Shown piece after piece: positions 17,861 through 27,474 of a stretch of 64,000 nt of DNA; position 1 is the first letter of the stretch; each line of letters starts with the position of its first letter. Position numbers and translations under genes: made by a program. The stretch comes from Enterovibrio coralii (GTDB lineage: Bacteria; Pseudomonadota; Gammaproteobacteria; Enterobacterales; Vibrionaceae). The notes under the pieces were generated by a model. That model did no database searches. It was not told where the DNA came from and saw only the letters and a program-made list of their open reading frames with translations. The stretch lies in the NCBI RefSeq assembly GCF_001559595.1, contig NZ_LNTY01000006.1:310001-374000 (forward strand), read 5' to 3'.

Positions 17861-18115
17861 AACGACGTGGTTTGCACCTGATATTTCTGAATTGACGCGA
17901 GTGAAATCACTACTGATTCGGCAAAACCTGCGATAGAAATCAATATCGTGGCGATAAAGTGTTCAACACGCACTATGCTTATGGGAGAAATGTCATAAAC
18001 ATGAGACATTAGTGCGTAATTTACGTTATATTTTGCGCTCGAACTCATTGGTATCGACCAATATTTTTCTTGATGCATTCAGTATCAAAATCACTGTAAC
18101 GTAGGGGTAGACACT

Positions 18116-19171
18116 TTGACGACCCGAGTATTGATCACTGATGATTCTGCTTTAGCAAGAAAGCAGCTAGCTCGTTCCTTACCTTCCGATATTGCCGCAG
18201 AAGTGTCGTTTGCAGAAAATGGTAAAGTCGCAATCGAACTGCTGCAAGCTCAAGAATTTGACGTTATGTTCCTCGACTTAACCATGCCAGTGATGGACGG
18301 TTACGAGACGTTAGAAGCCATCAAAAAGAATCGCATTACCGTTCCAGTCTACGTGGTCTCTGGCGATATTCAGCCGAAAGCACAGGAACGTGTATTGCGC
18401 TTAGGTGCAAAAGCATTTGTTAAAAAGCCTGTCAGTGCAGAGAAATTAGAAGAAATACTCGCGTCTTACAAAACCGACGAACCTGCGTCTCCTGTTACAG
18501 TAGAAACGCCAACTAAGCCTGCTGCCCAAACGGCACCAGAGATTCCTGCGCATGCCTCATTGAATGACATGAAAGTCGGTCGTCGTGAGATGTACATGGA
18601 AGTGGTTAACGTGGCCATGGGACGCGCGGCCGATTCGTTGGCGAGATTCTTCGATGTTTTTGTTCACATGCCGTTGCCACAAGTCAACGTACTGGAAGTC
18701 AGTGAGCTTGTGATGACAGTGCGCCACCTAGCAAATAACGACAATATGTCGGGCATTTGTCAGGGATTCAGTGGTGAAGGTTTAGCGGGTGAGGCTTTGA
18801 TGCTGATCTCAGATTCTTCGATGAAAGATCTGCTCGACATCATGGATTACCCAGACAATGGTTCGGTCGATAACGAACTTGAAGTTATGGTGGACGTAAG
18901 TAACGTTTTAATCAGTGCATTCTTGTCGGGGATCGGCGAGCAAGCTGGTTTGGTGTTTGCGCAAAGCTACCCCGAAATCATCGGGCAGCACCTCGCTGTA
19001 GACCGATTGGTTGAGAAAATGCAGGGTACGTGGAAACAAACCGTCACCATTGAAGTGAGTTATGCGATTGACGGAACAAACATCAAATGTGACTTGCTGT
19101 TGCTGCTGGTCGATGACTCGCTGCCACTGCTTGATAACAAACTGGCTTACCTGATGGACGATGAGGAGTAA
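18116..19171 (+). CDS. Response regulator with C-terminal CheC/CheX-like domain
   Basis: A 351-residue two-domain signalling protein. Residues 1-120 form a receiver with acidic pocket DDSA, phosphoacceptor Asp in FLDLTMPVMDG and Lys in VKKPVS. After a Pro/Thr/Ala linker, about 150-350 form a CheC/CheX-like fold, a family that dephosphorylates CheY-type receivers. The phosphatase motif near NELEVMVDVSNVLI is only approximately conserved: Asp replaces the usual Glu three residues before Asn. The start is TTG, with AGGGG eight bases upstream. It is followed after 2 bases by a PAS gene, whose Shine-Dalgarno GAGGAG lies in its last codons, so the two are coupled. Confidence 0.83.
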   Translation: MTTRVLITDDSALARKQLARSLPSDIAAEVSFAENGKVAIELLQAQEFDVMFLDLTMPVMDGYETLEAIKKNRITVPVYVVSGDIQPKAQERVLRLGAKAFVKKPVSAEKLEEILASYKTDEPASPVTVETPTKPAAQTAPEIPAHASLNDMKVGRREMYMEVVNVAMGRAADSLARFFDVFVHMPLPQVNVLEVSELVMTVRHLANNDNMSGICQGFSGEGLAGEALMLISDSSMKDLLDIMDYPDNGSVDNELEVMVDVSNVLISAFLSGIGEQAGLVFAQSYPEIIGQHLAVDRLVEKMQGTWKQTVTIEVSYAIDGTNIKCDLLLLLVDDSLPLLDNKLAYLMDDEE

Positions 19172-19173
19172 CC

Positions 19174-19605
19174 ATGATTGACTCACCAGAATTTGAACAG
19201 TTCAACTGGATGGTCGATATGGTTCAGAATATCGACATGGGGCTTATCGTTGTAGACCGCGAATTTAAGATCCATATGTGGAATGGCTTTATGGTGCACC
19301 ACACCGGTAAGCATCCAAATAAGGTTCAAGGGAAGTCCTTGTTCGACGTCTTCCCTGAGATCAATCAAGCCTGGTTCAGAGCAAAGTGCCGTCCCGTTTT
19401 CGAACTGAAATGCCGAAGCTTTGTGGTGTGGAAACAAAGACCGTATCTGTTCCATTGCCGCAATGTACGACCAATCACCGGCGAAGCGAACTTCATGTAC
19501 CAAAATGTATCGCTAAACCCAATGGTAAACCTTCGTGGGGAAGCGCAGCATATGTTTATTTCGGTGGCTGACGTCACGGCTGAGGCTTTGGCTAAACAGC
19601 ATTAA
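19174..19605 (+). CDS. Stand-alone PAS domain protein
   Basis: The 143-residue product is a single PAS domain (VQNIDMGLIVVDREFKIHMW then HTGKHPNKVQGKSLFDVFPE) with no attached output domain. PAS domains bind small ligands or cofactors and mediate protein contacts; which applies here cannot be read from sequence. Being coupled to the receiver-CheX protein, it is likely to work with it, perhaps as a sensor that recruits or modulates it. A full histidine kinase is not encoded next to it. A bidirectional terminator follows. Confidence 0.8.
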   Translation: MIDSPEFEQFNWMVDMVQNIDMGLIVVDREFKIHMWNGFMVHHTGKHPNKVQGKSLFDVFPEINQAWFRAKCRPVFELKCRSFVVWKQRPYLFHCRNVRPITGEANFMYQNVSLNPMVNLRGEAQHMFISVADVTAEALAKQH

Positions 19606-19633
19606 CTCGTGAATCCATAAGAAATTTAGTATT

Positions 19634-19661
19634 AAAAAGCCTGCTTACTGCAGGCTTTTTT
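19634..19661. terminator. Bidirectional terminator
   Basis: AAAAAGCCTGC (19634-19644) and GCAGGCTTTTT (19650-19660) form an 11-bp stem between the convergent PAS and M48 genes. Confidence 0.88.
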
Positions 19662-19676
19662 GTCGTTGTTAGACCC

Positions 19677-20469
19677 TCAGGGTTTGACACAAACCGGAGC
19701 CTTGTTTCTTGGCGGCGGGAGTTGCTTAATCGCGGCTTGTAAATCGCTAATCCGTGTTGTGTGGGAAGGGTGTGAGGAGAAAAACTCAGGCGGCGCACCT
19801 TTGGAGGCTTTTGCCATGTTCTTCCATAGCTCAACACTTTGTGCAGGATCGAATCCAGCGTCATTCATTAACTGCAACCCAATCAAATCGGATTCGGACT
19901 CGTGCGTTCGACTAAACGGCAGCAGAACACCCACGTTAACGCCTAGCCCCAAGCCCGCCATGATCATGTCTTGATTTGCAGTGCCAGACGCACCTAGCGC
20001 GATGTTCGCAACTTGAAGCGCGCCATTGGCTGCCATGGAGCTAGAAACGCGCTCTCCACCGTGGTTTGCCATGACATGGCCAATTTCGTGTCCAATCACC
20101 GCAGAGAGTTGGTCTGGTGTTTTAGCGACGTCGAGAAGGCCCGTGTAAACGCCAATTTTCCCGCCCGGTAGCAAATGCATTCACTTGCTCACTGTCGAAT
20201 ACAACCACTTCCCACTTTTCAAAATCGGGTTGTGGCGGCGTGACTTTCAACAAAGCATCCGTTACGCACTGCACGTAGGCGTTTGTGCGTCGGTCTTTAC
20301 TCACTTTTTCTTCGCTCTTCAATTGCGTAAATGACTGCGCTCCTAAGCTCGCCATCTCGGAACCTGACACCATGATGAACTGGCTTCGCCCAGTTGGAGA
20401 CGTCGAACAACCAACAAGAAGCGTCATAATTGCAGCCGCAGCTGCTTTCTTTGCTGTAGATAGCTTCAT
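19677..20469 (-). CDS. M48 family lipoprotein metalloprotease (LoiP/YcaL-like), frameshifted
   Basis: An outer-membrane-type lipoprotein zinc protease of about 260 residues. The lipobox LLVGC follows a 20-residue signal peptide; HExxH is in VIGHEIGHVMANH. Such proteins (LoiP, YcaL, BepA relatives) degrade misassembled envelope proteins. The frame breaks near 20169-20172: the upstream part reads NAFA and the downstream part LPGGKIGVYTGLL, joined in all relatives as NAFALPGG. Restoring it needs two bases, most simply GCGC reduced to GC. This is the only indel of the set that is not a single base. A translation error signal is not apparent. Confidence 0.88.
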
Positions 20470-20690
20470 CGCTTTGTCCTTTAAAGCGCAAATTTGTTTT
20501 TATTGATTAAAGACTTTTACCATTTCGCTTAACAAAGTTGAATACCTTCGCTAACCCTTACTGAGCTTACTCGAATTTCTGGTGAATTTGTCACAGTTAA
20601 AGCCACGTGCGGCAGGCTGAAAGACATGGCGATCTTGTTGTTGAGAAGGGATAATGACGATAAACACGCATGCTGTATTAGGAGTTACCT

Positions 20691-21119
20691 TTGTCTATTT
20701 GGAAGAAACCGATATCCATCGATGGATTAAACGCAACATCAGAAAACACCTTGATGGAGCATTTGGGGATTCGATACACCGAGTTTGACGATAACAGCCT
20801 GTCAGGTTCAATGCCTGTAGATCACCGTACACATCAGCCGATGGGGATGCTGCATGGCGGTGCTTCTGTTGTTCTTGCGGAATCATTGGGTTCTCTCGCT
20901 GCAAACATGGCAGTAGAAGAAAACAAATACTGTGTGGGTTTGGACATCAATGCCAACCACATTCGTGCGATGCGATCAGGTGTGGTTCATGGCAAAGCAA
21001 CCGCCGTGCATTTGGGTGCAACCACCCATGTATGGCAGATTGAAATGACTGATGAGCGTGGACGCTTGGTTTGTACCAGCCGACTAACCATGGCTGTTTT
21101 GCAACACAAAGGTAAGTGA
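20691..21119 (+). CDS. menI: Hotdog-fold thioesterase, MenI/YdiI-like
   Basis: A 142-residue PaaI-type hotdog thioesterase. It follows E. coli YdiI/MenI closely: MPVDHRTHQPMGMLHGGASV, ESLGSLAANM, GLDINANHIRAMRSG and HVWQIEMTDERGRLVCTSRL. The Glu in the AESLGS helix is the expected catalytic carboxylate. MenI hydrolyses 1,4-dihydroxy-2-naphthoyl-CoA in menaquinone synthesis, but these enzymes are promiscuous, so the physiological substrate is inferred. The start is TTG, with TAGGAG seven bases upstream. The next gene begins 3 bases after its stop. Confidence 0.85.
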   Translation: MSIWKKPISIDGLNATSENTLMEHLGIRYTEFDDNSLSGSMPVDHRTHQPMGMLHGGASVVLAESLGSLAANMAVEENKYCVGLDINANHIRAMRSGVVHGKATAVHLGATTHVWQIEMTDERGRLVCTSRLTMAVLQHKGK

Positions 21120-21122
21120 CCC

Positions 21123-21353
21123 ATGGTGTTACAGATTTCAGGTGGTCGTGTCATCGCAAACATGCACGAAGTGATGGTGAAGCTTCAAGAGAACAGAGCC
21201 ACACTTCAAGCGCAAGTCGACGATATCTCAATCCTGTCGGCAGCTAAAATGCTGGTGGTCAGTGGCGGCAGCGTCAATTGGAGTATCTCGTTGGAAACTG
21301 AAGAGAATGTTCACGCATTGAGTGAAGCAACGGGTATTGCAGCAAGGCCTTAA
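21123..21353 (+). CDS. Small DUF3389-like protein
   Basis: A 76-residue protein starting MVLQISGGRVIA, with VSGGSVNWSISLETEE and a helical C-terminus. It resembles the DUF3389 family, small cytoplasmic proteins found mainly in Vibrionaceae, of unknown function; I make this assignment from memory of the pattern. It lies 3 bases after the thioesterase gene and shares its terminator, so the two form an operon. Confidence 0.68.
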   Translation: MVLQISGGRVIANMHEVMVKLQENRATLQAQVDDISILSAAKMLVVSGGSVNWSISLETEENVHALSEATGIAARP

Positions 21354-21371
21354 TTGACACCCCTTCAAAAC

Positions 21372-21404
21372 AAAAAAGCGCGGCTTATAGAGCCGCGCTT
21401 TTTT
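21372..21404. terminator. Bidirectional terminator
   Basis: AAAAAAGCGCGGCT (21372-21385) and AGCCGCGCTTTTTT (21391-21404) form a perfect 14-bp stem between convergent genes. Confidence 0.92.
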
Positions 21405-21418
21405 GTCTCTCACCGAAA

Positions 21419-22233
21419 TCAGTAATCGGCGGTCACTTCGTAACTGGTGAATTTACGCACGTTAATCACACCGGTATCGAAGATAAGGTACTGACCTTTA
21501 ATACCTTTCAATACACCTGACACGACAGGGTCTTTGTCAAAGTTCAGTGAGGTAATTTTCGTTGGAAATTCAGTGACAGGGTAACTAATGTTGACGATGT
21601 CGTGCTGAACGGGCTCGACGGCATCAAATCCATATTGAAGGCGAAGGCTGAAAATCTTTGCATCAATTTGAGGCAGAAGGCGTCGCGCTTCTTCTTTCAG
21701 GTCGATGTCTACATTGTCGCCTTTCAACATGGCGCGCCAGTTGGTTTTATCTGCCAAAAACTCAGCAATCGCGACTTCTACAAGGCCAGATAGATGACGG
21801 CTTTTCACTTTCAAGATTGGAAGTGCCTGCGTGGCACCTTGGTCAATCCAGCGCGTAGGAATTTGGCTTGCACGTGTAATGCCGACTTTTAGGCTGATGT
21901 GTTCGACAGGTAAACGATATGGTCGGTCATGCAGAACTGCTCACCCCATTCAGGCTCACGGCATGTTCCGTCAGCGAAGTGGCAAGTTTCAGGCTTCAAG
22001 ATACACATATCGCAACGTGCTAATTTCTTCGTGCAAGGGAAGCAGTGCCCCTGACTGAAGCTTTTGTTGGTCTTTGCGCCACAAGCATCACAATAAATGT
22101 TGCCTGTGTAGGTGAGGGTGAGTGGCTTTCCAATGAGGCTGTTGAGATCCACAAGGGCGTCGCCCACGGGTAAGGAATATGACACGCCGTTATCCAGCGT
22201 GCTTTTCATTTTGCTCAGCGTTCCAGTAGTCAT
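21419..22233 (-). CDS. DUF2797 family protein, frameshifted
   Basis: A Cys-rich protein of about 271 residues. The N-terminal part carries CDACG, CFPCTK, CDMCILKPETC and a further Cys, suggesting zinc or another metal. The C-terminal part continues LKVGITRASQIPTRWIDQGA, a GIY-YIG-like stretch typical of DUF2797. The two parts are in different frames, changing between 21895 and 21896. One added base gives SNTSSLKVGITR, matching the family. Function is unknown. ATG at 22233. Confidence 0.78.
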
Positions 22234-22270
22234 GCTCGTTATTATATTGTTTTCCTTTGGTGGCAGTAGT

Positions 22271-22337
22271 GTATACCCAACCCACCTGAAAATGCAGCTT
22301 TGCGTTCATTCTGACCCGCTGACATTTTCAGGGATAC
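22271..22337. repeat. Short dispersed inverted-repeat element, copy 1
   Basis: The element begins GTATACCC and ends GGGATAC, with inner arms CCTGAAAATG and CATTTTCAGG. It shares TATACCCAAnCnAnCTGAAAATGC with a second intergenic element at 30172. It looks like a non-autonomous palindromic repeat of the ERIC/MITE kind. Confidence 0.55.
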
Positions 22338-22381
22338 AAAGGTCAACCAACGCAGGGGAAACGAAGAGCAAGTAATTATGG

Positions 22382-22681
22382 TTACAACTTCACCAAGCCG
22401 TCGTTGAGATCTTCATACAAAGAGACTGAAACGATAAGCTTGTTACGTTCGATGTCTTCATTGATGTCATCGATGACGTACAAATCGGCGCTAGAGGTAG
22501 ACGTGTTATTTTCAGCAAGCGTGACAATGTCTTGGTTGATGTCGCCATAGATGGTGAGTTCTTCGACTTTTTTGTAGTCACCAAATTCAAGCAACGAGAG
22601 TGGTGCAAGTTCCGGTTTCGCAAAAGCGTTAGAGGTAAAAGCCAGAGCAGCAGCAAGCAAAGATGCATTCAACAAGCGCAT
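22382..22681 (-). CDS. Small secreted protein of unknown function
   Basis: About 99 residues with a clear signal peptide (MRLLNASLLAAALAFTSNAFA) and an acidic, Asp/Asn-rich mature part (YVIDDINEDIERNKL, YEDLNDGLVKL). The ATG at 22681 is preferred to one five codons upstream because AAGGA sits seven bases before it. No family is recognised. It is transcribed alone, between DUF2797 and pepT. Confidence 0.65.
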   Translation of the reverse strand: MRLLNASLLAAALAFTSNAFAKPELAPLSLLEFGDYKKVEELTIYGDINQDIVTLAENNTSTSSADLYVIDDINEDIERNKLIVSVSLYEDLNDGLVKL

Positions 22682-22860
22682 AAGATGTTCCTTCATTTTT
22701 TATTTTCAGTGAGAGTGTCACAGCGGTCGCTATCCTAAGTCAGACGTACGTCATAGACGTTTAAATAAAAGGTTAGACACCAATAAAAATAAAGGTATTG
22801 GGGAGAAGATCACTTTATAAAGCGAGACGCAATTGATATGAAAGGCGAAAGAAGAAATAG

Positions 22861-22897
22861 AAAGGGCGTTAGCATAGGAATATTGCAAACGCCCTTT
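22861..22897 (-). terminator. Terminator of the abgT-pepT operon
   Basis: AAAGGGCGTT (22861-22870) pairs with AACGCCCTTT (22888-22897). On the minus strand a T-rich stretch follows. The loop is long, 17 bases. Confidence 0.7.
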
Positions 22898-22901
22898 GAG
22901 G

Positions 22902-24127
22902 TTACGCGTCGACCTTAATTAGGTTTAACGCAACGCGATAACTGTCGAGGAACGACGGGATTGGCAAAAATTCAAAACGACTGTGGAAGTTGTGTGCACC
23001 AGTGAAAAAGTTAGGTGTGAACAAGCCTTTTACCGAGAGTGCAGAGCCGTCTGTGCCACCACGCATTGCGATGGTTTTTGCCGAGATCTCCAAACCTTCA
23101 AGGACTCGGTAGAGACGCGTCAGTGCTTCGACATCTTCACCCATTGCTTGGGCAATGTTGCTGTAAACATCCGTCAGCGAGAGTGCTATTTCGGCTTTAG
23201 GGTGTTTATTCTTCAACAAAGTTTCTACCGCGCGCAAATACGTTTTACGGTCTTCATACTGCGTTTGGTCGAAATCACGAATTGCGACAATCACTCTCGC
23301 GGTGTTTTGGTTGCCTTGAATGTCTGTGACCCAAAAGTAGCCCTCGCGCCCTTCGGTCTGTTCAGGCAAGCCATGATCTCGCAGCAAGTCGATAAAGTCA
23401 GCAGCAATGAGGTTTGGATTTACCAATACATTCTTTGCGCTCATTGGGTGAGCGGTGATACCGGAAATCTCCAACACAGCCGTTCCTGCATTGAACGTTT
23501 CGTAGATGACCTCGCCACGCTCGCAGCAATCGATGGTGTAACAATAATCGACGGGGAATTTTTCAAGTGGCAGTGCTTTTGCGCCGCGCAAGCCAATTTC
23601 TTCATCAGGCACAAAAGCGAAGTAAATATCGCCATGCGGAAGGTCAGACTTTTTCAGCTCTGCCGCCAATGTCATCATGACAGAGATAGCTGATTTATCG
23701 TCGGCTCCCAATACACTGGTGCCATCGGAAAACAGGATGTCTTGCCCGACGTACTTACCCAACTCTGGATTGGACGTTTCATCAATGACGATGTTCTCTT
23801 GCGGATTCAAGCAAAGTGGTGAGCCTTCGTAGCGCAAGATTTGTGGATGAATATCTGGCTCAAGCCAACATCGACGGTATCAAGGTGGGCAATAAAACCG
23901 ATTTTCTTTGCATCCGGCAGATTGCCCGGTAAACGAACCAGCGCAATGCCGCTTTCCAGCAGTTCTGTTTCTTGATAACCCAAGCTATTTAAGTCGTCAC
24001 ACAGCAATTTTGCTAGGGTACGCTGTCCTTCGCTTGAAGGCAGCGTCATAACACTGCCATCTGATTGGCTGCTGATAGCGACGTAGCGTTTAAAGTTATC
24101 AATGAGTTGTTGTTCGATATTTTTCAT
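22902..24127 (-). CDS. pepT: Peptidase T (aminotripeptidase), frameshifted
   Basis: PepT is a cytoplasmic di-zinc M20 aminopeptidase that removes the N-terminal residue of tripeptides. Metal-site motifs are GFIAHLDTVDV (His and Asp), LGADDKSAI (bridging Asp), FVPDEEIGLRG (catalytic Glu pair) and TGAHNFHSRFEFLPI (last His). The two pieces join at about 23857-23858: one extra base, probably a third G on the plus strand, restores GLSPDIHPQILRYEG. Length then is 409 residues, normal for PepT. It follows abgT by 12 bases, implying that the transporter supplies peptides or aminoacyl conjugates. Confidence 0.92.
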
Positions 24128-24139
24128 TCTTATTGTCTC

Positions 24140-25683
24140 TTACAGGCCGTAAGTGTAACCACTGTTAAAGCCAAGCGGGATATTGAAACCCCAGAACAGG
24201 TATAGCATTGCCATGAGTGTGAAAAGCAGGGCAACAGTATATGGCAGCATCATAGATACCAAGGTGCCAATACCAGACTGGCTACTGTATCGCTGCATAT
24301 AGGAAATGATCAGCGGGTAGAAAGCGAACATCGGCGTACTGACGTTCACCGCGCTGTCAGAAATGCGGAAAGCCGCCTGTGTTAGCTCAGGAGAAATTCC
24401 CACTGCCATCAACATAGGTACCAAAACAGGTGCCAGAATGGCCCATTTTGACGATGCAGAGGTGATGATGATGTTCAACACTGCGGTGAGCAGAATCACG
24501 CCGAAAATCGTCAATTGACCCGGCATGTTAAGTGCCTTCAAACCTTCTGCGCCAGATAATGCGATCAGGCTACCAATGTTTGATTTACCAAAGCAGTAAA
24601 GGAACTGTGCACAGAAGAACGCGAACACGATAAACGAAATCAGCGAACCTGTGATGCTTTCCATCGACTTAGTGACATCTTTCGATGTTTTGAATTTGCC
24701 GCTGACAAAGCCATAAACCAAGCCCGGAGCGGTAAAGAAAATCAGAAGCAGTGGAACGATGGTTTTCATCGCCGGTGCGGCTGGGCTAGTCAGTGAACCA
24801 TCCGGCGCGCGGAAAAGGGATGACTCAGGCACCATCAGCGCGACTAACAACAAAGCGATACCTAGCAAGGTCCAGTTTGCGAGTTTAAATGCACGCGTTT
24901 CTGCATCAGAGAGTGCATCATTCGATTCTTCCACTTGAGGAACATCGATTGGAAGCGTGCGCTTTAGGCGAGGCTCAACGATTTTGTCTGTCACGTACCA
25001 ACAAACAGCGATAACAGCAAAGGTCGATGCAAATGAGTAGAAGAAGTTACACAGGACGTTGACCACGTAGGTCGGGTCTAACACGCGTGCCGCAGATTCA
25101 GTGAATCCCGCCAAAATTGGGTCGATAATTGAAGGCGTGTAAGACGCTGTGAATCCACCTGCAAGACCTGCGAAACCTGCTGCGATACCTGCCAATGGGT
25201 GTTTGCCCGATTTGTAGAAGATATACGCTGAGACAGGCATTAAAACCACATAGCTGAGTCAGATGCCACGTGCGCCAGAATACCGATGAAGATAACGGAA
25301 GGTGTCACTGCGGACATAGGCACAACAGCCAGTAGTTTTCTCAACGCTGTTGTGATGTAACCAGAGCCTTCAGCGATACCAATTCCCAGCGTTGCTACGA
25401 TAACGATACCCAAAGGTGGGAAGTTAACGAAGTTGCTGACCATTGCGCTAAGCAGGTTCATGAGTTCTGACGGCGTCAACAGATTCACTACCTGAATAGG
25501 TTTATTGGTGAGTGGATGGATGTAGTCAAACTCAATTTGCGAAAGCACCATAGAAAGTAGGATGCAGATGAAGGTCGCAAACAGGAAAAGCATCGTGATG
25601 TCTGGGATTTTATTTCCGACGTTTTCTATACGATCGAGCCAGCTTTTTTTATTTAAGGGTTGGGGTGAGATTTGTGTTGCCAT
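24140..25683 (-). CDS. abgT: AbgT family transporter, frameshifted
   Basis: An integral-membrane transporter of about 515 residues from the AbgT family (p-aminobenzoyl-glutamate uptake; some members export antimetabolites). It has about a dozen hydrophobic segments and typical stretches such as VATLGIGIAEGSGY, GFTASYTPSIIDP and ITSASSKWAILAPVLVPMLM. The frame changes at 25252/25253: one extra base restores HVASDSAYVVLMPVSAYIFY, which is strongly conserved. The partnership with pepT suggests uptake of peptide-like or glutamyl conjugates that are then cleaved. The substrate is inferred. Confidence 0.9.
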
Positions 25684-25954
25684 GAATAGTCCATTATACC
25701 GCTGTTATTAATAAGCTTGTTTATTAGCGGGAGTAAATGGTTTCTGGCAAGAAAAAAACGACGAGTTTTTGCGCTGAAAGTGTTTAAAAATTGAATTGTA
25801 AACAACCGTGCTAGAAGATTGTTTTTCTTGGTTTTAATTTTGTTATTTGTGGCTCGGAAGTAGTGTGCGAGTGCGCTGAGTAATCGAAAAGTTGTTGATT
25901 TGATTTCTAGTCGCTAGTTGTATGAATAACTAAATAGTTACCCAGAAAATAAGG

Positions 25955-26895
25955 TTAGAGCCCTACATAAACAGGGCAATGATCTGACAATCGGTAATTG
26001 GCAACGGAGTGGTAAGAGTAACGAAATTGCTTTGCTAATGGAATGATATCACTTGAGAGTACGCCTGGGCTCGCAATGATATGATCTATCAGTTTGTCGT
26101 ATACCACTTGCTCCCAACGCTTGGTGCGATAGTTGAAACGGCGCGCCTTACATTTGGCGATGGTATGTTCAGAGAGATTGATCAGGTTTCCTTTACCTGC
26201 CTCTTTCTGCAGAGTTTCCCAAACCCATTCGTTGGACGTGTTCATGTAATGGTTAAAGTCACCCGCAATCACAAATTCATGACCCAGCTTTTGGCGAGTT
26301 TTGATCCAGACGGAAAGAGCATCTATCTGACGTTCTAGTTTCTTACAGCTGTTGTTTCTTCTGACGGGCGTTTCAAAACATCCAGATTTTAGGTGTATAG
26401 AAAGCAGGTGCAGGGGAGGCTGGTTTTCTCTTCTCACTTCGATGTACGAGCCGTAGCGAAGGTTTCCTTTAGACAAGAAGGTCGGTAAGCCAAGTGGGGC
26501 GAAATCTGCGTGGTCGATGACTTCTATGTTCTTTTTCACCGCCCAGCCGGTAAATTGATTACTGCCACGGCTTTTCTGGTGGTACTTGGCGCGATCTGAA
26601 AAGTAAAAGTTGTATTCATCGGGGTCAATAACTCGTGACAGTGCATCTACGCTGTCAACTTCCTGAAATGCTAACAAATCGGCATTGAGTACTGACACGA
26701 CGGTTTGCATCATCAAATAGTCATCGTTAGAACGCTTGCCTGAATGATGTCGTCTTTATCGGTGAGCCATTCCATGTTCCACGTCGCTATGGTCAAAGAG
26801 GCGAGCGCGTTTTTCACGTTTAAAGAAAACGCGACGACTATCGCCATGATGACTGTTCGGAAAAATTTAGAGGGAATAGGGCGTCGAAATGTCAT
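25955..26895 (-). CDS. Secreted endonuclease/exonuclease/phosphatase-family protein, frameshifted
   Basis: An exported EEP-superfamily phosphohydrolase of about 313 residues. A signal peptide (FRTVIMAIVVAFSLNVKNALA) precedes the fold's motifs: TWNMEWL, LLAFQEVDS, FVIAGDFNHYM and SDHCPVYVGL (catalytic Asp/His). The frame breaks at about 26731-26734; one added base restores SNDDYLMMQTVVSVLNAD between the two halves. Substrate could be nucleic acid or a phospho-compound; the family does not tell. It is a single gene, divergent from nrdD. Confidence 0.85.
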
Positions 26896-27197
26896 TCAGT
26901 AGGTGGTCCTGCTTAAGGGTTTTGTTTTCTTTCACACTTCTTTTGGTGTGTATATTTTTGTTATCAATGGCGTCTGGCTGACGAGATGTGCCTGCGACTG
27001 AACCTCCTCCTTAGTTTGGGTAAAATCAAAAACCGTCATGAGATGCGCACTGTAACCGGATACTAGAACATAGTTACCATGGCTGTCTTACAACATGGTG
27101 AATTTGAGTGCCGTGTTGGATTTTTTTACATACTTTTTTCGATAATTGAATTTATTCCACAGTAATCGAATAGATAAAAATCGCATGCATGGATGCC

Positions 27198-27211
27198 ATG
27201 ATCTAAATCAA
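27198..27211 (+). promoter_or_regulatory. FNR site of the nrdDG promoter
   Basis: ATGATCTAAATCAA matches TTGAT-N4-ATCAA at 9 of 10 positions. Its centre is 41.5 bases upstream of the start predicted from the -10 element, the class II activator position. Confidence 0.72.
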
Positions 27212-27233
27212 AGTATTAGCTCCACCGAAATCG

Positions 27234-27239
27234 TCTAAT
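27234..27239 (+). promoter_or_regulatory. -10 element of the nrdDG promoter
   Basis: TCTAAT (5 of 6 to TATAAT) at the spacing expected for a class II FNR-dependent promoter, giving a start near 27246 and a leader of about 230 bases. Confidence 0.6.
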
Positions 27240-27244
27240 GCACC

Positions 27245-27286
27245 ACATATTGTATCCCTATGTGTAAATGCCCCTACATTTTGTAT
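27245..27286 (+). promoter_or_regulatory. Paired 11-base repeats, candidate NrdR boxes
   Basis: ACATATTGTAT (27245-27255) and ACATTTTGTAT (27276-27286) differ at one base and are exactly 31 bases apart, the usual three-turn spacing of NrdR box pairs. The match to the NrdR consensus itself is only partial. Confidence 0.35.
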
Positions 27287-27474
27287 TTCTTGACGCTGCT
27301 CTCATTTGTGTGTAAAGCGGCTTTTATTCACTCTATCAATGTGGATCAAGGAGCAAGTTTCGGGCATTAATCGAGCAAAAGGTGCCGGATTTCCAGACGC
27401 TTCCGCTCCCACATTAGCGCGATCAAACCCTATCTCTACCCACTATATGTGGGCATTTTGTTGAGGAGCTATTT

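Larger units (their letters stand above)
26896..27474 (+). other. Gene-free regulatory region upstream of nrdD
   Basis: 579 bases with no credible reading frame. It holds the FNR site, the -10 and the paired repeats listed separately. A second, weaker FNR-like sequence, TCAATGTGGATCAA, lies near 27337-27350. Just before the start, CCCAC-TATAT-GTGGG (27439-27453) is a perfect small hairpin, ahead of the ribosome binding site GAGGAG (27463-27468). I see no riboswitch that I can name. Confidence 0.6.

Noticed and set aside
22983-23693. 236-codon frame antisense to pepT
   Set aside because: Shadow of the pepT coding strand; pepT motifs are unmistakable and the frame has no recognisable protein features.
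27439-27454. CCCAC-TATAT-GTGGG as a NrdR box
   Set aside because: Agrees only in part with the NrdR consensus, has no partner 31 bases away, and may simply be a hairpin ahead of the ribosome binding site.
27246-27474. Riboswitch in the nrdD leader
   Set aside because: Long leader, but no conserved core of a known class (B12, c-di-GMP, purine) could be recognised.
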